From positions 1-64,000 of the forward strand of contig JAJEGH010000044.1 of assembly GCA_022819985.1 (NCBI GenBank): 64,000 nucleotides of DNA. Reading direction: 5' to 3'. Of this stretch, positions 1-14,024 are shown one piece after another (within the stretch, counting starts at the first letter, position 1; the number at the start of each line of letters is the position of its first letter). Both the position numbers and the translations under genes were made by a program. This DNA comes from Alphaproteobacteria bacterium. GTDB lineage: Bacteria > Pseudomonadota > Alphaproteobacteria > Bin65. The notes below the pieces were generated by a model. That model was not told where the DNA came from and did no database searches. It saw only the letters and a program-made list of their open reading frames with translations.

Positions 1-2
1 GA

Positions 3-263
3 GCGTCGGCGCCGGAACGGGGCCGGGTGACAGCCGATCCTCCGGTGCTGCGCCGGCCCGAGGCAACGCCCGCGGCCGAAGATGGAAGCGAGGCCGGCTC
101 TGCGGCGTTGCCGGCCGATGCCCGGCGCGTTCCCCGGGAACCTGCAAGGCCGGATACCGCGGCTGCGGACGGGATATCGCTGGACCGGGCAACGGTAGCG
201 AGCCTGGTGGAGGGCCTGGAGGCGGTTCGCGACCGGCTGCGCGGCCCGCCGCCGGATCCGTAG
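3..263 (+). CDS. 3' end of an unidentified CDS entering from left window edge (partial)
   Basis: Frame open from the window edge to TAG at 261-263; low-complexity Ala/Pro-rich C-terminus; no recognised domain. Confidence 0.35.
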   Translation, partial: ASAPERGRVTADPPVLRRPEATPAAEDGSEAGSAALPADARRVPREPARPDTAAADGISLDRATVASLVEGLEAVRDRLRGPPPDP

Positions 264-357
264 TTCATTCGTAGTTCCGCTGCGCCGGATTGGCGGCCCG
301 GTGCAGCAGAAGCCGCGTTGTAACCGCGGTCGCCCTGTCCTATTTTCGGCGTCGGGC

Positions 358-434
358 CGGAGCGTGGCGCAGCCAGGTAGCGCGTCTGACTGGGGGTCAG
401 AAGGTCGTGGGTTCGAGTCCCGCCGCTCCGACCA
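358..434 (+). tRNA. tRNA-Pro (anticodon GGG)
   Basis: CGGAGCG...CGCTCCG acceptor stem, TCTGA-CTGGGGG-TCAGA anticodon arm, GGTTCGAGTCC T-arm, encoded ACCA end. Confidence 0.96.
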
Positions 435-828
435 TTCAACCTGTTGCAAAAACCGAATTATCCTGAATTCTCCCGCTCGAATGGCAAGAAAACGAGGCGC
501 GGCCGGCAAACCGCCGCCGGACACCGGGAATCCGGCGCCGGCTTGCAGACGGCGGCGTTTGGGCGGCTTCGGGGCGCACGATCGGCAGTCCGTTCCGGTA
601 AACCGCGCCGCGGTTCGGGCGTCCGGCGAAGCGGCCGGAGAACGCGAACGCGCGCGATAGGGCGCGGCGGTCCGGGGGACAAATTGAATAGGCCCGGGCC
701 GGGCCGCCGGACTGTTCCGACAGGCGCGCCCGCCCTATCTTGCAGGTCCGCCCGCGCGGCCGCTTCCGGGTCGCGGACAGGTCCGGCAATTCCGATACCG
801 CATAGACCGGAGGGGAGTGTGGTGGAGC

Positions 829-5490
<4,662 letters not shown>

Positions 5491-5493
5491 ACC

Positions 5494-6912
5494 ATGGGCA
5501 AGGTTACGGGTTTTCTCGAGATCGACCGGCTCGAACAGCGGTACACGCCGGTCGGCGACCGCATCCGGCATTTCAACGAATTCCTGGTCCCGCTGGACAA
5601 GAACACGCTGATGCAGCAGGGCGCGCGCTGCATGGATTGCGGCATTCCGTTCTGCCACACCGGCTGTCCGGTCAACAACATCATCCCCGACTGGAACGAC
5701 CTCGTCTATCGCGACCAGTGGCGCGAGGCCATCGAGGTCCTGCACTCGACCAACAACTTCCCGGAATTCACCGGCCGAATCTGCCCGGCGCCGTGCGAGG
5801 AAGCCTGCACGCTGAACATCAGCGACGCTCCGGTGACGATCAAGACGATCGAGTGCGCGATCGCCGACCATGCCTGGCAGGAAGGCTGGGTGGTTCCCGA
5901 CATTCCCGGGACCAGGACCGGCAAGCGCGTCGCCATCGTCGGATCGGGTCCCGCCGGGATGGCCTGCGCGCAACAGCTGGCGCGCGCCGGGCACGACGTG
6001 ACGCTGTTCGAGAAGCACGCCAAACCGGGCGGTCTGCTCCGCTACGGCATCCCCGATTTCAAGATGGAAAAGCACTATATCGACCGGCGCGTCGGCCAGA
6101 TGGAGGCGGAGGGCGTGACCTTCCGCAACGGCGTGCATGTCGGGGTCGATATACCGGCGCAGCACCTTCTTGAGGAGTATGACGCCGTCGTGCTGGCCGG
6201 CGGGGCGGAGAAGGCGCGCGACCTGCCCGTCGAGGGGCGGGATCTGGGCGGCGTCGAATTCGCGATGGACTTCCTGCCGCAGCAGAACCGGCGCATCGGC
6301 GGGGAACCCCTCGGCGACGGCGAGGAAATTCTCGCCCGCGGCAAACATGTCGTGGTGATCGGCGGCGGCGATACCGGCTCGGACTGCATCGGGACGTCTT
6401 TCCGCCAGGGCGCGGTCTCGGTGACGCAACTGGAAATCCTGCCCATGCCGCCCGAAAGCCCGGACAAGGAGACTGTCTGGCCCCTGTGGCCGCTGCGCCT
6501 GCGTACCTCCTCGTCGCAGGCGGAAGGTGCGCAGCGCGACTGGAGCGTCGCGACCAAGCGCCTGTCCGGCGTCGGCGGCGCCATTACCGCCCTTCACGGC
6601 GTCCGGCTGGACGAAAATCTGAAGGAAATCCCGGGAACCGATTTCGACCTCAAGGCGGAACTCGTGCTGCTGGCGATGGGTTTCGTCCATCCGGTCCATG
6701 AAGGCATGATCGAGGAGCTCGGCGTCGATCTCGACACGCGCGGCAACGTCCTCGCCGATACCGAAAACTACGTCACCTCGGACCCCAGGGTGTTCGCGGC
6801 GGGCGACATGCGCCGCGGCCAGTCGCTGGTGGTCTGGGCGATCCGCGAGGGCCGGCAATGCGCCCGCGCCGTGGACGAGTTCCTGATGGGCGGGTCGTCG
6901 CTGCCTCGATAG
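5494..6912 (+). CDS. gltD: glutamate synthase small subunit
   Basis: [14 protein letters not shown] Fe-S motif, [27 protein letters not shown] motif; directly downstream of gltB. Confidence 0.97.
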   Translation: MGKVTGFLEIDRLEQRYTPVGDRIRHFNEFLVPLDKNTLMQQGARCMDCGIPFCHTGCPVNNIIPDWNDLVYRDQWREAIEVLHSTNNFPEFTGRICPAPCEEACTLNISDAPVTIKTIECAIADHAWQEGWVVPDIPGTRTGKRVAIVGSGPAGMACAQQLARAGHDVTLFEKHAKPGGLLRYGIPDFKMEKHYIDRRVGQMEAEGVTFRNGVHVGVDIPAQHLLEEYDAVVLAGGAEKARDLPVEGRDLGGVEFAMDFLPQQNRRIGGEPLGDGEEILARGKHVVVIGGGDTGSDCIGTSFRQGAVSVTQLEILPMPPESPDKETVWPLWPLRLRTSSSQAEGAQRDWSVATKRLSGVGGAITALHGVRLDENLKEIPGTDFDLKAELVLLAMGFVHPVHEGMIEELGVDLDTRGNVLADTENYVTSDPRVFAAGDMRRGQSLVVWAIREGRQCARAVDEFLMGGSSLPR

Positions 6913-6926
6913 GGCGTGCACGGCGC

Positions 6927-7146
6927 CTCGATACGGCCCCCCGATCCCGATACGGCCCCCTCGATACGGCCCCCCTTCGGCTTCGCTCAGGGCAGGCTCT
7001 CGATACGGCGCTGACGCGCCTACTCGGGATGAGGAGATTGTTGGGGGATCAAATGCCTCAACACCCCCTCTTCCTCATCCTGAGTAGCCCCGGCCGCCAG
7101 GCCGGGGCGTATCGAAGGAGCTTGCCCTGAGCTTGTCGAAGGGGGC
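6927..7146. repeat. Nested palindromic intergenic repeat, copy A (core 6999-7118), with flanking CCTTCG..CTCAGGGCAGGCT arms and tandem CGATACGGCCCCC units
   Basis: Core matches the 26.1-kb and 46.1-kb copies in reverse orientation; outer arms are mutually inverted. Confidence 0.85.
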
Positions 7147-7221
7147 GTCTCTACCCGCTGCGCGGCGAAAAGCGCGGTCCTGCCCGCGCCGGCACATTTT
7201 TTACTTGACTTGAGGAGCAAG

Positions 7222-7236
7222 GAACATTAAATGAAC
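7222..7236 (-). promoter_or_regulatory. LexA-type box GTTC-ATTTAAT-GTTC (alphaproteobacterial SOS-box format)
   Basis: + strand reads GAACATTAAATGAAC: exact GTTC-N7-GTTC on the minus strand. Confidence 0.55.
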
Positions 7237-7257
7237 ATAAGATGTGAGAGCGGCTTG

Positions 7258-7301
7258 TCCGGTGGCGAAAGAAAACCTATCCGGTGACGAAAAAACGCTA
7301 T
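7258..7301 (+). repeat. 22-bp tandem direct repeat (TCCGGTGRCGAAA..), 2 units
   Basis: tccggtggcgaaagaaaaccta / tccggtgacgaaaaaacgcta adjacent. Confidence 0.6.
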
Positions 7302-7303
7302 AT

Positions 7304-7317
7304 ACAGACCGGTCTGT
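7304..7317. promoter_or_regulatory. 14-bp perfect palindrome ACAGACCGGTCTGT (TetR-type operator candidate)
   Basis: Perfect palindrome; same core AGACCGGTCT recurs at 29649. Confidence 0.5.
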
Positions 7318-7423
7318 CCACTTTTGATCGAGCGGAAAATGGCGCAATTCCGGGGTTTGTGCGGAAAAGGAAAATGAACGATCGCTAAAGAATGGAGAAG
7401 TAGCAACCCGATTCGACGCTGCC

Positions 7424-8203
7424 CTAGAACTCGCCGCTGATCGTGGCGCCACCGTCGACGACCAGGGTGTGACCGGTCGTGAAATTGCCGGCCTTCGAGG
7501 CGAGGAAGACGGCGGCGCCGGCGATTTCCTCGACATGGCCGATGCGCCTGAGCGCATAGTGTTTGACGGCGGCGTTGTAGATTTCCTCGTTCTCCCACAG
7601 GGCGCGCGCCATGTCCGTCCTGACGATGGCCGGCGCGATGGCGTTGACCCGCACGTTGCGGTCGCCCCATTCGACGGAAAGGTTGCGCGCCAGGGCAGAA
7701 TCGGCGGCCTTGGTGATGCCGTAGATGCCGAGATAGCGGGTGCCTTTCAGCCCGCCGATGGAAGAGACGATGATGACTGCGCCGTCGCGCCGTTCGGCCA
7801 TCTGCGGAATGACCATCTGGCACAGCCAGATGTTGGACCGCAGGTTGGCCCCGGTGGTCTTCTCGTAGGCTTCGTCGGGCAGGTCCTGCAGCGTGCCGAA
7901 ATAGGGGTTGACCGCCGCGTTGCAGACCAGGATGTCGATGCGGCCGTAATGGGCGTTGGACCGGTCGACAAGGTCTTGCAACTGGTCCTTGTGGGAGATG
8001 TTGCAGGCGATGGCGACGGCGTCGCCGCCCTCGTCGCGGATGCCTTGCGCGACCTCCTCGCACTTGTCCAGCTTGCGGCTGGAGATCACCACCTTCGCGC
8101 CCTGCGCCGCCATCGCTTCGGCGGTCGCCCGGCCGATGCCCTTGGAGGAGCCGGTTATCAGGGCCACCTTGCCGTCGAGGCGGAACAGGTCGTCGTATTT
8201 CAT
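7424..8203 (-). CDS. SDR family oxidoreductase
   Basis: GKVALITGSSKGIGRATAEAMAAQGA NAD(P)-binding motif, YGITKAA catalytic motif, C-terminal VVDGGATI. Confidence 0.93.
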   Translation of the reverse strand: MKYDDLFRLDGKVALITGSSKGIGRATAEAMAAQGAKVVISSRKLDKCEEVAQGIRDEGGDAVAIACNISHKDQLQDLVDRSNAHYGRIDILVCNAAVNPYFGTLQDLPDEAYEKTTGANLRSNIWLCQMVIPQMAERRDGAVIIVSSIGGLKGTRYLGIYGITKAADSALARNLSVEWGDRNVRVNAIAPAIVRTDMARALWENEEIYNAAVKHYALRRIGHVEEIAGAAVFLASKAGNFTTGHTLVVDGGATISGEF

Positions 8204-8387
8204 CGGAGATCGTCCGGCTGGAAATCGGAGAGGCGCGCCGGCATGAAGCGGCCCCGCGCCATCGTGGGCCGAAGGGTCAGGTTGCAACGGTCAGGGGCTT
8301 CCTATAATCCGATGCCCGACGAATCAACCGGCCGGATAAGGGTCGCACGGATGCCGGCCCGGCATTGCAATGCCCAGGGAGGGATGC

Positions 8388-9584
8388 ATGGACCTCGATA
8401 TCAGCGCCGAAGACCGGGCCTTCCGCGACGAGGTCAGGGCGTTCATCGACAAGAACCTGCCGTCCGATACCCGGGAAAAGGTGCGCCGCGGCCTGAAGCT
8501 CTCCAAGGAAGACCATGTCAACTGGCACAGGATCCTCCACGCCAACGGCTGGGGCGCGCCGGGCTGGCCGGTCGAATTCGGCGGGCCGGACTGGTCGCCG
8601 ATGCAGCGCCACATCTTCGAGGAGGAGACCGGCCGCAACCACTGCCCGCGCCTGATGCCGTTCGGGCTGAAGATGGTCGGCCCGGTCATCCAGGCCTTCG
8701 GCAGCGACGAGCAGAAGGCGCAGCATCTGCCGAAGATCGCGAGTTCGGAGATCCAGTGGTGCCAGGGCTATTCCGAGCCCGGCGCCGGGTCGGACCTCGC
8801 CTCGCTCAAGACCCGCGCGGTCCGCGACGGCGACACCTACATCGTTAACGGCCAGAAGACCTGGACGACGGCGGCCCACTGGGCGGACTGGATATTCTGC
8901 CTGGTGCGCACCGACGACACGGTGAAGAAGCAGGAGGGCATCTCCTTCCTGCTGATCGACATGACGACGCCGGGCATTACGGTGAAGCCGATCGTCACCA
9001 TGGAGGGCGGCCACGAGGTTAACGAGGTGTTCTTCGACGACGTCGTCGTGCCGGTCTCGAACCGGGTCGGCGCGGAGAACAAGGGCTGGACCATCGCCAA
9101 GTTCCTGCTCGGCCACGAACGGACCAGCATCGCCGAGATCGGCCGCTCCAAGGCGCAGCTCGAGAAGTTGAAGGAAATCGCCGCCGCCGAGCAGAAGAAC
9201 GGCGCTGCGCTGGCCGACGATCCGCGTTTCCGCGAGAAGATCGCGCGGGCCGAGATCGACCTGATGGCGCTGGAGATGACGCTGCTGCGCGTCGTCTCGG
9301 CGGAAAGCGCAGGCAGCGTGCCCGGCCCGGAAGCCTCCCTGCTGAAAATCCGCGCGACGGAGTTGCAGCAGGAACTGGGCGAACTGCTCATGGAGGCGAT
9401 CGGCTATTACAGCCATCCTGATACGCCCGAGGCCCGCGAGTTCGGCTGGAACGAGCCGTCGGTCGGGCCGGACTACGCCGCCAGCCTGTCGCCGGGCTAT
9501 TTCAACCTGCGCAAGACCTCGATCTACGGCGGCTCCAACGAGGTCCAGCGCGGCATCATCTCCAAGATGGTGCTGGGCTTCTGA
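8388..9584 (+). CDS. acyl-CoA dehydrogenase family protein (PimC-like large subunit type)
   Basis: ACAD fold: QGYSEPGAGSDLASLKTRA, YGGSNEVQRGIISKMVL; adjacent to a second ACAD subunit. Confidence 0.9.
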   Translation: MDLDISAEDRAFRDEVRAFIDKNLPSDTREKVRRGLKLSKEDHVNWHRILHANGWGAPGWPVEFGGPDWSPMQRHIFEEETGRNHCPRLMPFGLKMVGPVIQAFGSDEQKAQHLPKIASSEIQWCQGYSEPGAGSDLASLKTRAVRDGDTYIVNGQKTWTTAAHWADWIFCLVRTDDTVKKQEGISFLLIDMTTPGITVKPIVTMEGGHEVNEVFFDDVVVPVSNRVGAENKGWTIAKFLLGHERTSIAEIGRSKAQLEKLKEIAAAEQKNGAALADDPRFREKIARAEIDLMALEMTLLRVVSAESAGSVPGPEASLLKIRATELQQELGELLMEAIGYYSHPDTPEAREFGWNEPSVGPDYAASLSPGYFNLRKTSIYGGSNEVQRGIISKMVLGF

Positions 9585-9682
9585 TCGCCCCCGTGCGCGG
9601 CATTCCGTTCCGCCGCAGTCATCGCCTGCCGGGCCGGGCGTCAGCGCGGCCGCGCCACGCCAGCCATTGACGGTAACCTTCC

Positions 9683-10822
9683 ATGCCCTTCGCCCTGACC
9701 GACGAACAGAAGCTGCTCCAGGAAAGCGTCGACCGGTTCGTCGAGCGCGACTACGGCTTCGACATCCGCACCCGGCAGGCCGGGAGCGAAGCGGGCTGGA
9801 GCGCGGAGACTTGGGCACGGTTCGCCGAACTGGGCTGGCTGGGCGTGCCGTTCGCCGAGAGCGCGGGCGGCTACGGCGGCGGCCCGGTCGAGGCCGGGCT
9901 GATTGCGGAGGGACTCGGCAAGGGGCTGGCCGTCGAGCCCTATCTCTGGACCGTCGTGCTCGGCGGCGGCCTGCTGGCCCGGGCGGGGCGGACCGATCTG
10001 CTCGGAGACCTCATTGCCGGTAATCTGCAACTCGCAACCGGATTTGCCGAACCGCAGGCGCGCTATGCGCTCACCGACGTTGCGACGACCGCGGAGCGGA
10101 GCGGCGGCGATTTTCGGCTGTCCGGCCAAAAAGCCGTGGTCTTCAACGCCCCGTCGGCCGACCGGCTGATCGTGCCGGCGCGCACCGCGGGCGGGCAGAC
10201 CGAGCCGGGCGGCATTACCCTGTTCCTGCTGCCGGCCGACGCCGACGGCATCGCCCTGCGCGCCTACCGGACGATGGACGACGGCCGGGCCGCCGAAGTG
10301 ACGCTTGCAAAGGTCCGCGCCGGGGCCGATGAGGTCCTGGGCGACGTCGACAACGGTATGGCGCTGCTCGAACCGGCGATTGACGTTGCCACTTCGGTAC
10401 TGTGCTGCGAGGCTGCCGGCGTGATGGAGGCGCTGGTGAGCCAGACAAGGGAGTATATCGGGACGCGCAAGCAGTTCGGCGTGCCGCTGTCCAGGTTTCA
10501 GGTGTTGCAGCACCGCATGGCCGAGATGTTCATCCACAAGGAGCAGACCCAGTCCATGGCGTACATGGCGGTCGTGCGCGCGGCAGCGGGCGACGGGCCG
10601 GAGGCGTCCCGCGCGGCCTCGGCGGCCAAGGCCTACGCGGGCGAAAAGGGCAAGTCGGTCGGTCAGGAAGCGATCCAGATGCACGGCGGCATGGGCATGA
10701 CCCGTGAAATGCCGATCAGCGCCTATTTCAAGCGAATCACCATGATCGGCACCCTGTTCGGCGACGCCGACCACCACCTCGACCGCTTCGCCGACCTGGG
10801 TGCCGGCGCCGGGGCCGGCTGA
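9683..10822 (+). CDS. acyl-CoA dehydrogenase family protein (PimD-like small subunit type)
   Basis: MPFALTDEQKLLQESVDRFVERDY..., EAIQMHGGMGMTREMPISAYFKRI. Confidence 0.9.
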   Translation: MPFALTDEQKLLQESVDRFVERDYGFDIRTRQAGSEAGWSAETWARFAELGWLGVPFAESAGGYGGGPVEAGLIAEGLGKGLAVEPYLWTVVLGGGLLARAGRTDLLGDLIAGNLQLATGFAEPQARYALTDVATTAERSGGDFRLSGQKAVVFNAPSADRLIVPARTAGGQTEPGGITLFLLPADADGIALRAYRTMDDGRAAEVTLAKVRAGADEVLGDVDNGMALLEPAIDVATSVLCCEAAGVMEALVSQTREYIGTRKQFGVPLSRFQVLQHRMAEMFIHKEQTQSMAYMAVVRAAAGDGPEASRAASAAKAYAGEKGKSVGQEAIQMHGGMGMTREMPISAYFKRITMIGTLFGDADHHLDRFADLGAGAGAG

Positions 10823-10835
10823 GGGAGGGCGCCGG

Positions 10836-11252
10836 ATGGCCGAAAATCCGATACCGATCAAGGGCCTGGATCACATCGTCCTGCGCGTGCGGGATATCGA
10901 TACGATGCTCCGCTATTACGGCGAGGTGCTCGGCTGCACGCTCGAGAAGGTCCAGGAGGATATCGGCCTCTGGCAGATGCGCGCCGGCGATGCGCTGATC
11001 GACTTCGCACCCGTCGACGGTCCCATCGGCACGCAGAAGGGCCCGGCGCCGGGCCGGGAGGGCCACAACCAGGACCATTTCTGCCTGCTGGTCGATCCAT
11101 GGGACGAGCAGGCTATCCGCGGTGCGCTGGAAGCGCGCGGCTGCGATGTGGAGGATTCCGCGATCCGCTACGGCGCGACCGGCTACGGCCCGTCGATCTA
11201 TCTCACCGACCCGGAGGGCAATACGGTCGAACTGAAAGGCCCTTCGACCTGA
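10836..11252 (+). CDS. VOC family (glyoxalase/dioxygenase fold) protein
   Basis: IKGLDHIVLRVRDIDTMLRYYGEVLG ... YLTDPEGNTVEL. Confidence 0.9.
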   Translation: MAENPIPIKGLDHIVLRVRDIDTMLRYYGEVLGCTLEKVQEDIGLWQMRAGDALIDFAPVDGPIGTQKGPAPGREGHNQDHFCLLVDPWDEQAIRGALEARGCDVEDSAIRYGATGYGPSIYLTDPEGNTVELKGPST

Positions 11253-11264
11253 CCGTTCTGCGCC

Positions 11265-12176
11265 GTGGCTGAGCCTCCTCTCTCGGTCACGCCGAACCGG
11301 CGCCTGCAATCCGCCCTGTGGATGATACTCGCGGTCACGCTGTGGACCGGCGTGGCGATCTGCGTGCGCATGCTCGAGGGACGGGTGCCGATCTCCGACC
11401 TGTCCTTCTACCGCGGGTTGCTTTCGGTCGCCGTGATGATGCCGCTGATCCGGCGCGCCGGCCGGATGGGGCATGGCGGCCCCCTGCGCAAGGCCATGCC
11501 CTGGTTCGTCCTGCGCGGTGTGTTCATCTTCGCCGCCCAGACCTGCTTCTATTTCGCCCTGACCTGGATGCCGATGGCCGAAGCGACCGTGCTGAGCGGA
11601 ACGACTCCGATCTTCCTCGCCTTGATGGCAGGGATGTTTCTGGGCGAGAAGGTATCGGCGGTGCGCTGGGCCGCGATCGCCATGGGCTTCGCCGGCATCG
11701 TCTTGATCCTCAGGCCGGGGGCGGCGGTCATCCAGACCGCTGCGATAACCGCGCTGGCCTCGGCGGTGCTCTTCGCTAGCAGCTCGGCGATCAACAAGTA
11801 TCTTTCGCGCACCGAGCCGGCGAGCCGGATCGTCGGCTGGACCAACCTGATGATCGCCGCGGTCGCCGCGATCCCGTTCGTCTACAATTCGTACGTCCCG
11901 CAATGGAGCGACCTGCCCTGGATCGCGGCAATCACCGTCCTCGGCACCGGGGCGCAATACGGCTTGGCACGCGCCATCGCCGCAGCCGACGCCAGTTTTT
12001 CCGGACCGTTCGACTTCCTGCGCATGCCCTTCTCGGCAATTGCCGCGTTGATCCTGTTCGCCGAGTGGCCGGATATCTGGGTCTGGGTCGGCACCGGCAT
12101 CGTCTTTGCCAGCATCTTCGGCCTCACCCGCGACCGCGCCCTGTTCCGCCACCGCACGGGGGCGTCGTCGGGGTAG
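11265..12176 (+). CDS. DMT (EamA) family transporter
   Basis: ~10 hydrophobic helices, EATVLSGTTPIFLALMAGMFLGEKV EamA motif. Confidence 0.88.
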   Translation: MAEPPLSVTPNRRLQSALWMILAVTLWTGVAICVRMLEGRVPISDLSFYRGLLSVAVMMPLIRRAGRMGHGGPLRKAMPWFVLRGVFIFAAQTCFYFALTWMPMAEATVLSGTTPIFLALMAGMFLGEKVSAVRWAAIAMGFAGIVLILRPGAAVIQTAAITALASAVLFASSSAINKYLSRTEPASRIVGWTNLMIAAVAAIPFVYNSYVPQWSDLPWIAAITVLGTGAQYGLARAIAAADASFSGPFDFLRMPFSAIAALILFAEWPDIWVWVGTGIVFASIFGLTRDRALFRHRTGASSG

Positions 12177-12291
12177 GCCGTATACGGACGATGCGATCCG
12201 TATCCTTTGGAACTGCCTCTGTATTCCGGCTATCGGATCGGAAAGAGACCGGGCTGTCCGCCGAAGGGGCGGAACGGAAGCCAACTCGCCG

Positions 12292-12867
12292 TCATTCGAT
12301 ATTCTCGGCCGAATATCTCAGGCTCAGGGTCTCGCCGCGCACCGGGTCTTCCAGTTCCACTTCGAATCCGTCGGCTTTGCCGTGCGGTCGCCCTGCCTGG
12401 CGTGCGGCGAACAGGATGACGCGTTCGGGCGGCAGGTCGCTGAGCGCGGCAAATCCGGCGACGCGGCCCGCGGGTTCTTCCGTTGCCGGCCTGCGCTCGT
12501 CCCCGGTCAGATGCCAGCTGCGCAATTTCAGCCGGTTGAGATGGGGCGCGACATCCGCGAGCCGCCAGGCCTGCCGGCTGAGCGGTTTGGCGCAGGCCAG
12601 AAGCGCCGGCGCATAGAAACTTGCCGAATGCAAAGAGGCGACGGTGAGCAGCGGCCCGTCGCCGGCGGCGACCAGGGCGATGGCTGCGATGCCATGCTGG
12701 CTACCGCCCGGCTGCTGGATCGCAGAGGCCGTGGTCAGCCGGTCGACCGGAAGCGCGACGACCTTGCCCTGACCGTAGGACACCCAGGCCAGTTCGATGA
12801 CCAGATCCGGCGTGTAGACCTTGCCGCCGGACCTCACATGCGGCCGGTAAAGGAATTGGCTCGACAC
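12292..12867 (-). CDS. hypothetical protein, no family recognised
   Basis: Frame VSSQFLYRPHVRSGGKVYTPDLVIELAWVSYGQGKVVALPVDR... from a GTG start just after the RidA stop; co-directional with RidA. The longer ORF extension overlaps ridA out of frame. Confidence 0.55.
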   Translation of the reverse strand: MSSQFLYRPHVRSGGKVYTPDLVIELAWVSYGQGKVVALPVDRLTTASAIQQPGGSQHGIAAIALVAAGDGPLLTVASLHSASFYAPALLACAKPLSRQAWRLADVAPHLNRLKLRSWHLTGDERRPATEEPAGRVAGFAALSDLPPERVILFAARQAGRPHGKADGFEVELEDPVRGETLSLRYSAENIE

Positions 12868-12883
12868 CGGACCGGCCCAGGCC

Positions 12884-13252
12884 TCAGCCGTCCGGGTCCG
12901 GGCGGGCGGCGACCGCCAGCAGCTCGATCTTGTTGTTGCCGGCGAAGGTGACCTGCACGCAGGAGCGCATCGGCCAGTGCTGCGGTTCGTCGCCGATCCA
13001 GTCGGCCCACCAGCGGTCGAATTCGCCCTTGCGCCCGATATCGTAAAGGTAGACCTGCACATTGATGAGGCGGGTCCTGTCGGTGCCCGCGGCGGCGAGG
13101 CCCCGGTCGAGCGCGTCGAAGGCGCGCTTCGCCTGTTCCTCGAAATCGAGCGAGAAATCGTCGGACATGCCGAGCGCCCAGACGAAGTCCTTGTAGGCCG
13201 AGCCCCAGCTCCGGGTCGGCACGTTGCCCGGAATGCGCAGGATATCGCTCAT
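12884..13252 (-). CDS. RidA family protein
   Basis: Small YjgF-like ORF: NVPTRSWGSAYKDFVWALGM..., NVQVYLYDIG, ...RSCVQVTFAGNNKIELLAVAA. Confidence 0.85.
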   Translation of the reverse strand: MSDILRIPGNVPTRSWGSAYKDFVWALGMSDDFSLDFEEQAKRAFDALDRGLAAAGTDRTRLINVQVYLYDIGRKGEFDRWWADWIGDEPQHWPMRSCVQVTFAGNNKIELLAVAARPDPDG

Positions 13253-13280
13253 GCCGTCGCCTCCTTTGTGCCGGCGCCGC

Positions 13281-13982
13281 CTATTCCGCCGCCTGCGCCG
13301 CGGCGGGCGCCTGCAGCAGGTTGTCGATCGCGTCGTCGGTCGTGCGCACGTCGCCGAAGCTCTGCCAAAAGCTGGTCAGCCCGGCGAGATGGTCCTCGTC
13401 GAAGCGGGCCGCGTTGCCGTCGAGCACCATGACCGCGCGGTAGCCGATCATCATGGCATCGCGCGCGCTCGATTCGCAGCACATGTTGGTCGCCGTGCCG
13501 CAGACCAGCAGGTTTTCGATACCGCGGGCCCGGAGTTGTTCGTCCAGGTCCGACGCGCCCTGGATGAAGGCGCTGAACCGGTTCTTGCGGCTGACGATGT
13601 CGCCGTCCTTCACGACCAGGTCGGGATAGAGCGCGTGGCCCTCGCTGCCCTCGGTCAGGCCGTTCTTGTGGGCGTGCATCTTGGCCTCGGTGAAGAAATA
13701 GTCGTGATAGATCGGCCACTGGCTCTCACTGCCCATCTCCTCCGCCACGGTCAGCAGCACCCAGGCGACGACCCCGCCGCGGTCCCGGACGACGTCGGCC
13801 AGGCGGTTGATGTTGGGCACGATGCTGATCGCGGTCTCGACTTCCGCGACGAAGAAATTCTGCATGTCGATGACGACCAGCGCCGTGCGCGCCGGGTCGA
13901 AGCTGTCGAACACCTCCAGCTTGCCGCGCTTGGCCATGATGCGGTCGATGACGTATTGCGGCATTTCCAGGTTGTGCGGCAT
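13281..13982 (-). CDS. isochorismatase-family cysteine hydrolase
   Basis: TALVVIDMQNFFV, KNRFSAFIQGASDLDEQLRARGIENLLVCGTATNMCCESSARDAMM. Confidence 0.93.
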   Translation of the reverse strand: MPHNLEMPQYVIDRIMAKRGKLEVFDSFDPARTALVVIDMQNFFVAEVETAISIVPNINRLADVVRDRGGVVAWVLLTVAEEMGSESQWPIYHDYFFTEAKMHAHKNGLTEGSEGHALYPDLVVKDGDIVSRKNRFSAFIQGASDLDEQLRARGIENLLVCGTATNMCCESSARDAMMIGYRAVMVLDGNAARFDEDHLAGLTSFWQSFGDVRTTDDAIDNLLQAPAAAQAAE

Positions 13983-14024
13983 GGCTTTCCTCCCCTTGCT
14001 CCCGTCTCTGGGGTGCGTTCGAAT

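Noticed and set aside
358-434. tRNA-Pro as integration site of a genomic island
   Set aside because: No integrase, no repeated tRNA 3' end noticed, and core gltBD follows directly.
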